Shown piece after piece: positions 5,814-9,596 of a stretch of 9,596 bases of DNA (its first letter is position 1; every line of letters begins with the position of its first letter). The position numbers and the translations under genes were made by a program. The stretch lies in NCBI GenBank assembly GCA_002365025.1, contig DEYX01000247.1:1-9596 (forward strand). The letters run 5' to 3'. The notes below the pieces were generated by a model, which worked only from the letters and a program-made list of their open reading frames with translations, searched no databases and was not told the DNA's origin. This stretch comes from Hungatella sp. UBA3147 (GTDB taxonomy: Bacteria > Bacillota > Clostridia > Lachnospirales > Lachnospiraceae).

Positions 5814-6974
5814 CTAAAGCATCCGAAGAATCTCCTCCAGACTAAAGCTTTTATCCGTCCGGAATATTCGTTCCATTTCATTGAGGTTCACATCCGAATG
5901 CTCTACCTCCCGGGAAAACCGGTGGGACAGATGAACAAATTCCTTAAAATCCAGGCTGCCGTCATTTCTTTTAAAAACAGCCTGGGCTATTTCCTGAATA
6001 AGAATTGTGCTTACTGCGGCAAGCTTTACTTTCACATAGGGTTGTTCATCATAAACAGCTCCGCAGAAATAGGTGAAGATAAAGTATACCATAAGCTGTT
6101 CGCTCCACTGCGCCCATTGACGCTTATGGCCTTCATCCTCCATTAAATACCGGTGAAAAGCTTTCCTGTTTTCCACATAGCTATCTGCACCGGCGTCAAA
6201 CAATATCCTTTTAAGATTTCCCAAATATTGGGGCCAGCTCTCATTAAGCACTTCAAGCTTTCCAAACAGAGAAAACCACTTCTTCATCTTTTCATAACGG
6301 ATCCTGTCTTCTATCCTGCGAACAGCTATTTTCTTTTCTACGATCTCGGCTCCGGCCGCCCCTTGATACCGTTTCATCAATTCATCCAGCTCATATAATT
6401 TCTCCTCATTGATTCTCCGCTGCATATCATGAGAAAACCCCAGTGCCATGGCAGTGCGCAGACGGCAATCCATGTCCCGGTTTTGCAGGAAGGATAAAAT
6501 CAGGTCCCTTGCATCCATAAGCTTGGTAAACAATAAAAAATTAAAATCAGGATAGGACTCCTCCTTTACATCCCCTTTTGTAAGAAAACGGACAGGTTCT
6601 TCACATCCAAGAATCAGACCGGCAGCTTCCTCACAGGATAAGGACAGTGAAATTTCCCTGACCCCTTCGTATTCTTCTATATGCCTCGGATAATCCCGGC
6701 AGGTTTTGCAAAGCATTCCCGGGCCGGCTTCTTTATAGATATCGCATAGATTGTCCTTATTTAGGAACGCACACCGGCCGTTACACTGCTTAAAGGAGCC
6801 ATTTTTCCAGTCAATCCACTGATTAAGCCTTCTTCCAAAAGCATCCTTTCGCATTTGGTATCGTTTCTTAGTATGATCATCGATCATGATGGCCCAGCCT
6901 GCACAGCAGGTATCCGGGCACTCTCCGGCCACACAGCGGAATTTATTATAATAATGAGGGATTGTATACTGCAT
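5814..6974 (-). CDS. fliB: FliB-family protein (flagellin lysine-N-methylase-like), cysteine-rich
   Basis: A predicted cytoplasmic protein of 386 residues. The N-terminal third has eleven cysteines: C14, C19, C23, C24 (CVAGECPDTCCAGW), C64, C68, C77 (RCAFLNKDNLCDIY), C89, C92 (LCKTCRDYPR), C114 and C124. This matches the FliB family, related to YkgJ-type zinc/iron-chelating domains. Salmonella FliB methylates lysines on flagellin, and a metal cluster fits the spacing. The remainder is helical, charged and poorly conserved. The start is the ATG at 6974 with CAGGAG 9 nt upstream; the frame is open to 7061, but that extension runs through the ytaF terminator and its promoter. No flagellin or flagellar genes are nearby, so the real substrate is open. 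It is a single-gene unit with a promoter at 7008-7036. Confidence 0.85.
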   Translation of the reverse strand: MQYTIPHYYNKFRCVAGECPDTCCAGWAIMIDDHTKKRYQMRKDAFGRRLNQWIDWKNGSFKQCNGRCAFLNKDNLCDIYKEAGPGMLCKTCRDYPRHIEEYEGVREISLSLSCEEAAGLILGCEEPVRFLTKGDVKEESYPDFNFLLFTKLMDARDLILSFLQNRDMDCRLRTAMALGFSHDMQRRINEEKLYELDELMKRYQGAAGAEIVEKKIAVRRIEDRIRYEKMKKWFSLFGKLEVLNESWPQYLGNLKRILFDAGADSYVENRKAFHRYLMEDEGHKRQWAQWSEQLMVYFIFTYFCGAVYDEQPYVKVKLAAVSTILIQEIAQAVFKRNDGSLDFKEFVHLSHRFSREVEHSDVNLNEMERIFRTDKSFSLEEILRML

Positions 6975-7007
6975 AAATGATTGCTCCTGTTTTGTTTTTT
7001 GATAACG

Positions 7008-7036
7008 ATTATACCGCAAATAAAAATGGGGTGCAA
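7008..7036 (-). promoter_or_regulatory. Promoter of the FliB-family gene
   Basis: On the - strand a perfect TATAAT (7013-7008) lies 17 bp after TTGCAC (7036-7031), a half-matching -35. The start would fall near 7001, leaving about 27 nt to the ATG at 6974. The -35 is inside the loop and arm of the ytaF terminator hairpin. Confidence 0.5.
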
Positions 7037-7064
7037 CCCATTTAAATGAGCGGAACCCCATTTT
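7023..7064 (-). terminator. Intrinsic terminator of ytaF
   Basis: AAAATGGGGT (7023-7032) and ACCCCATTTT (7055-7064) are exact inverted repeats 9 nt past the ytaF stop, followed on the - strand by TTTTTATTT. The 22-nt loop contains an alternative shorter pairing (ATGGG/CCCAT). Confidence 0.75.
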
Positions 7065-7073
7065 AAAATCAGA

Positions 7074-7694
7074 TTATAATTTCCCAAATGCCAGGAACAA
7101 AAACAGTATACCGCTGACCCAGGTCAAATCCCAGCCTTTTAATGCTGCAATCTTATGTCCCAGAAATAGGCCGATATACATGACGGCAGTACCCACAACC
7201 ATGGCGGAAAGGGCCGTAAGCCCCGGTGGAATCATCAGAAATCCGGATAAAGCCCCAGCTACCAGACTGTCCAAAGACATGGCCAGGGAAAACATGATGG
7301 TTTCCTTCCAGGACAAAGACTTGGAGTGATCCCAGTCCGCTGCCAAAGGATTCCCGTATATATTTATGATGATGCTCAGGCCGGAAATAGAGAATGTAAG
7401 ATTCTTTTGAACATTTACATGTTTGTTAATATATTTTTTAATGGTATAATCCAGAAGCTTTATTATGCCCAGAAGAAACAGGCAGGAAAATGCAGCCCCT
7501 TTTGCAAAACTTTCCGGTACCAATCCGCTGATCACGCTTCCAAATATAAGAGCGGCTCCAAGACAGCCGCTGCAAATCAAATTTACTGCAATAACCTTTC
7601 CGCAGGAAATCTTCAGACGGTTAGCCCCGTAGGCAATGCTGGCAACAAAGGTGTCGGTGCAAAGCGCCAGCACAAGAATTAATATATCACGCAT
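7074..7694 (-). CDS. ytaF: YtaF-type sporulation membrane protein (MntP-like fold)
   Basis: A 206-residue polytopic membrane protein. The two halves carry the paired MntP/YtaF signature, CTDTFVASIAYG (12-23) and SLDSLVAGALSG (140-151), pointing to an internally duplicated six-helix fold. MntP proteins export Mn2+; YtaF members are annotated as sporulation membrane proteins with no settled transport substrate. The loop before the second repeat, ADWDHSKSLSWKE (119-131), resembles the calcium-loop-like insert I associate with YtaF rather than MntP. The ATG at 7694 fits the family N-terminus, but the ribosome binding site is weak: AGGAT abuts the start codon and AAAAGG lies about 15 nt away. It lies downstream of the EIICB gene but is separated by a strong terminator, so it probably has its own promoter, which I cannot place with confidence. 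Confidence 0.88.
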   Translation of the reverse strand: MRDILILVLALCTDTFVASIAYGANRLKISCGKVIAVNLICSGCLGAALIFGSVISGLVPESFAKGAAFSCLFLLGIIKLLDYTIKKYINKHVNVQKNLTFSISGLSIIINIYGNPLAADWDHSKSLSWKETIMFSLAMSLDSLVAGALSGFLMIPPGLTALSAMVVGTAVMYIGLFLGHKIAALKGWDLTWVSGILFLFLAFGKL

Positions 7695-7792
7695 ATCCTG
7701 GCAAACTTACCTTTTTATTTTAATATATTCATCCATGGCCTGTCTGGGACCCCGGAAGCTATCGAATTTTCCACTCCTATACAAGTATAAAA

Positions 7793-7820
7793 AAGCAGGG
7801 GCTGTAATATGCCCCTGCTT
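7793..7820 (-). terminator. Strong intrinsic terminator of the HPr-EIICB operon
   Basis: AAGCAGGGGC (7793-7802) and GCCCCTGCTT (7811-7820) form a perfect GC-rich 10-bp stem with an 8-nt loop, followed on the - strand by six T. It starts 13 nt after the EIICB stop. Confidence 0.92.
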
Positions 7821-7832
7821 CTTGCCTGTTTA

Positions 7833-9269
7833 TTACTGGCACAGCTTCTTAAATTCATCTGCAACAAACTGTACCTGGGGTCCTACGATAACCTGTACGC
7901 TGGTCTTACCTGGTCTGATGACACCGGCAACGCCTGCGGATTTGATCTTCTTTTCGTCTACCAGAGTATAATCTTTGATCTCCAGCCTTAATCTTGTAAT
8001 GCAGTTATCGATGCTGGTGATGTTATTCTTACCGCCAAGTCCTTCCAGAAGAATGGAAGCAACTGCCGTATAATCGTTATTGGAAAGAGTGACTGTATTT
8101 TCATCTACATCATCATCTTCCCGTCCCGGAGTCTTAAAGTTAAACATTAAGATAGCAAGGCGGAATACGAAGTAGTAAACAGCTGCATAAACAAGGCCCA
8201 GCGGGATAATAAGCAGAGGATTTACAGCCATAGGAGCCTTAAAGCTCAAGAACCAGTCAACGAAACCTGCACTGAAGTTAAAGCCTGCACGTACGGGAAG
8301 CAGGGCGCAGATTGTTAAGGAAATACCGGTTAAAACTGCATGGATTAAGTAAAGGCCTGGAGCAAGGAACATGAAAGCAAATTCCAGAGGTTCCGTTACG
8401 CCTGTAAAGAAGGAACAAACTGCTGCTGCAAGCAATAAACCATATGCATTTTTCTTTCTACCAGGTTTTGCGGTATGATACATAGCCAAAGCTGCGGCCG
8501 GAAGGCCGAACATCATAACCGGGAAAAATCCTGTCATGTACTGACCAGTCTGGCCCAGGACACCATTTCCTGACCAGAAATTACCAAGGTCGTTTACTCC
8601 TGCAACGTCAAACCAGAATACGGAGTTCAGTGCGTGATGGAGACCTACCGGGATCAGAAGACGGTTGAAGAAACCATAAATACCAGCTCCTATTGCGCCC
8701 AATCCCAGGATGCCCTTACCAAATGCAACCAATCCTGAATAAACAACCGGCCATACAAAGAATAAAACAAGGCAGGCTACCAAAGAAATAAGTGCGGTGA
8801 CAATGGCAACAGACCGTTTGCCGCTGAAGAATGCCAACGCATCAGGAAGCTTGGTATTCTTAAATCTGTTATAGCAGCTGGAACCGATAATACCGGATAC
8901 GATACCGATAAACTGGTTTCCAATCTTACCAAAAGCAGGATTCACTTCGCTGACATCAATTCCTTTCAGCATGGCAACCACTCCAGGTGAAAGAATCGTC
9001 TGAATCATCAGCCAGGAAACAATGGCTGCAAGTGCTGCGGTCCCCTCATGGTCATCTGCCATACCAACGCCTACACCGATTGCAAACAGAACTGCCATGT
9101 TATCGATGATGGCGCCTCCTGCCTTAATTAAAAAGGCAGCAATGGCACTGTTAGCCCCCCAGCCGGTGGGGTCAATCCAGTAACCAATTCCCATCAGGAT
9201 GCCTGCCGCAGGCAAACATGCCACCGGAAGCATCAATGACCTACCTAGTTTTTGCAAATACTTCATCAT
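7833..9269 (-). CDS. nagE: PTS EIICB permease, N-acetylglucosamine type (possible glucose)
   Basis: A sugar permease of the phosphotransferase system that imports and phosphorylates its sugar. The EIIC membrane domain (about 1-375) has RLLIPVGLHHALNSVFWF (203-220), the GFFPVMMFGLPAAALAMY segment (247-264), TGVTEPLEF (289-297) and AGFNFSAGFVDW (328-339). The linker MFNFKTPGRED is followed by the EIIB domain (about 398-478) with the phosphorylated Cys in DNCITRLRL (C423). The FNRLLIP...LN.VFWF and GREDDDV wording matches NagE better than PtsG, so GlcNAc is favoured over glucose; this is from memory. No EIIA domain follows the EIIB domain, so phosphate must come from an EIIA encoded elsewhere. 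The start is placed at the ATG at 9269 with AAAGGGG 10 nt upstream; the next codon is also ATG. The frame is open upstream to 9329, but that runs through the hairpin at 9318-9335. Second gene after HPr. Confidence 0.92.
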   Translation of the reverse strand: MMKYLQKLGRSLMLPVACLPAAGILMGIGYWIDPTGWGANSAIAAFLIKAGGAIIDNMAVLFAIGVGVGMADDHEGTAALAAIVSWLMIQTILSPGVVAMLKGIDVSEVNPAFGKIGNQFIGIVSGIIGSSCYNRFKNTKLPDALAFFSGKRSVAIVTALISLVACLVLFFVWPVVYSGLVAFGKGILGLGAIGAGIYGFFNRLLIPVGLHHALNSVFWFDVAGVNDLGNFWSGNGVLGQTGQYMTGFFPVMMFGLPAAALAMYHTAKPGRKKNAYGLLLAAAVCSFFTGVTEPLEFAFMFLAPGLYLIHAVLTGISLTICALLPVRAGFNFSAGFVDWFLSFKAPMAVNPLLIIPLGLVYAAVYYFVFRLAILMFNFKTPGREDDDVDENTVTLSNNDYTAVASILLEGLGGKNNITSIDNCITRLRLEIKDYTLVDEKKIKSAGVAGVIRPGKTSVQVIVGPQVQFVADEFKKLCQ

Positions 9270-9317
9270 AATAAAGAAACCCCTTTCTTTTTGCCCTAAC
9301 GGACATTTTTTATCCAT

Positions 9318-9335
9318 ACCTGCTGCCAAGCAGGT
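9318..9335 (-). other. Small hairpin in the HPr-EIICB intergenic leader
   Basis: ACCTGC (9318-9323) and GCAGGT (9330-9335) form a 6-bp stem with a 6-nt loop, just after the HPr stop. On the - strand it is followed by an A-rich stretch, not T, so it is not a terminator. It may be an mRNA processing or stabilising element, or chance. Confidence 0.35.
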
Positions 9336-9340
9336 TCAGA

Positions 9341-9595
9341 TCACATTTCTTCCAAAACGGTGCAAAGCGCGGTCATGGCCGCCGCCTCATCCTCTCCGTC
9401 AAACCGAAACCGGATGATGCTTCCTCTTTTGGCTCCAAGCCCCATTAATGCCAAAAGGCTTTTACAATCCACTTTGTCTGATTCCCACTGGGCTTCTATG
9501 CGGCACGAATATTTCCTTGCTTCCATAAAGATCATGGAAGCAGGCCTGGCATGAAGTCCCAGGGGATCTTTTAATTCATACAAATACTCCCTCAT
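9341..9595 (-). CDS. HPr-family phosphocarrier protein
   Basis: An 84-residue cytoplasmic phosphocarrier. It receives phosphate from enzyme I on His15 and passes it to EIIA proteins. GLHARPAS places H15 and R17 exactly at family positions, and CKSLLALMGLGA places a serine at position 46, the HPr kinase/phosphorylase site used in Gram-positive catabolite control. Keeping H15 separates it from Crh, which has Gln there. Compared with main HPr proteins, the Ser46 helix is altered (KSLLALMGLGAKRG instead of the common KSIMGVMSLG), so it may be a second, dedicated HPr rather than the housekeeping one. The ATG is 2 bases from the right edge, so the ribosome binding site and promoter are outside the window. 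It is followed after 71 bp by the EIICB gene, with no terminator between, so the two are probably co-transcribed. Confidence 0.9.
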   Translation of the reverse strand: MREYLYELKDPLGLHARPASMIFMEARKYSCRIEAQWESDKVDCKSLLALMGLGAKRGSIIRFRFDGEDEAAAMTALCTVLEEM

Positions 9596-9596
9596 T

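Noticed and set aside
6975..7061. N-terminal extension of the FliB-family gene to 415 residues
   Set aside because: The extension crosses the ytaF terminator and the TATAAT promoter; the ATG at 6974 has CAGGAG at good spacing and gives the usual start.
9270..9329. N-terminal extension of the EIICB gene to 498 residues
   Set aside because: The extra residues are polar, absent from the family as I know it, and come from the leader with the small hairpin; AAAGGGG supports the start at 9269.
9318..9335. Terminator or antiterminator between HPr and EIICB
   Set aside because: The 6-bp stem is followed by A-rich, not U-rich, sequence, and I find no overlapping antiterminator partner of the LicT/SacY kind.
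1..9596. CRISPR array, transposon, phage or tRNA genes
   Set aside because: I saw no spaced direct repeats, no transposase or integrase motifs and no tRNA-like cloverleaf on either strand by eye.

Overview
The window reads as a chromosomal segment of a low-to-mid GC Gram-positive anaerobe, most probably a clostridial species of the Lachnospiraceae (Lacrimispora / Clostridium cluster XIVa type). This is inference from the gene set: a sporulation-linked YtaF-type membrane protein, a folate ECF transporter behind a tetrahydrofolate (THF) riboswitch, a clostridial FliB-like protein, a RelP-type small alarmone synthetase, strong AAGGAGG-type ribosome binding sites and sigma-A-like promoters. I see no insertion sequences, phage genes, CRISPR arrays, tRNA or rRNA. 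The genes are short operons with a terminator at most boundaries, so this looks like ordinary core or near-core chromosome.

Layout. Bases 1-473 (+) are the 3' end of a sensor histidine kinase, ending at a hairpin (476-514) shared with the convergent operon. Bases 522-2905 (-) are a three-gene operon transcribed HAD phosphatase -> Mrp-type Fe-S carrier ATPase -> small (p)ppGpp synthetase, with a well-formed promoter at 2973-3001. Bases 3089-3661 (-) are the folate ECF S component FolT, behind a 5' leader of about 180 nt that holds a clear THF riboswitch (3721-3820) and a plausible ribosome-binding-site sequestering switch. Upstream, 3855-4405 (-) is a PAP2 membrane phosphatase broken by a 1-base frameshift at a G run. 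The folT promoter starts inside its 3' end.

Bases 4646-5702 (+) are an lrgA-lrgB (holin-like / anti-holin-like) operon, whose promoter carries an 18-bp near-palindrome over the spacer and -10 element. A perfect 33-base palindrome (5753-5785) separates it from the convergent FliB-family gene (5814-6974, -). Then come ytaF (7074-7694, -), an N-acetylglucosamine-type PTS EIICB permease (7833-9269, -) with a strong terminator, and an HPr-family phosphocarrier (9341-9595, -) whose start lies at the right edge.

How they work together: HPr and the EIICB form a sugar-uptake pair needing an EIIA from elsewhere. The HAD/Mrp/alarmone synthetase genes are co-transcribed but have no obvious shared pathway. 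FolT is controlled by folate status. The best second-look items are the THF riboswitch with its competing hairpins, the frameshifted PAP2 gene, the lrgAB operator-like palindrome and the HPr-EIICB arrangement. I found no convincing new multi-gene system.
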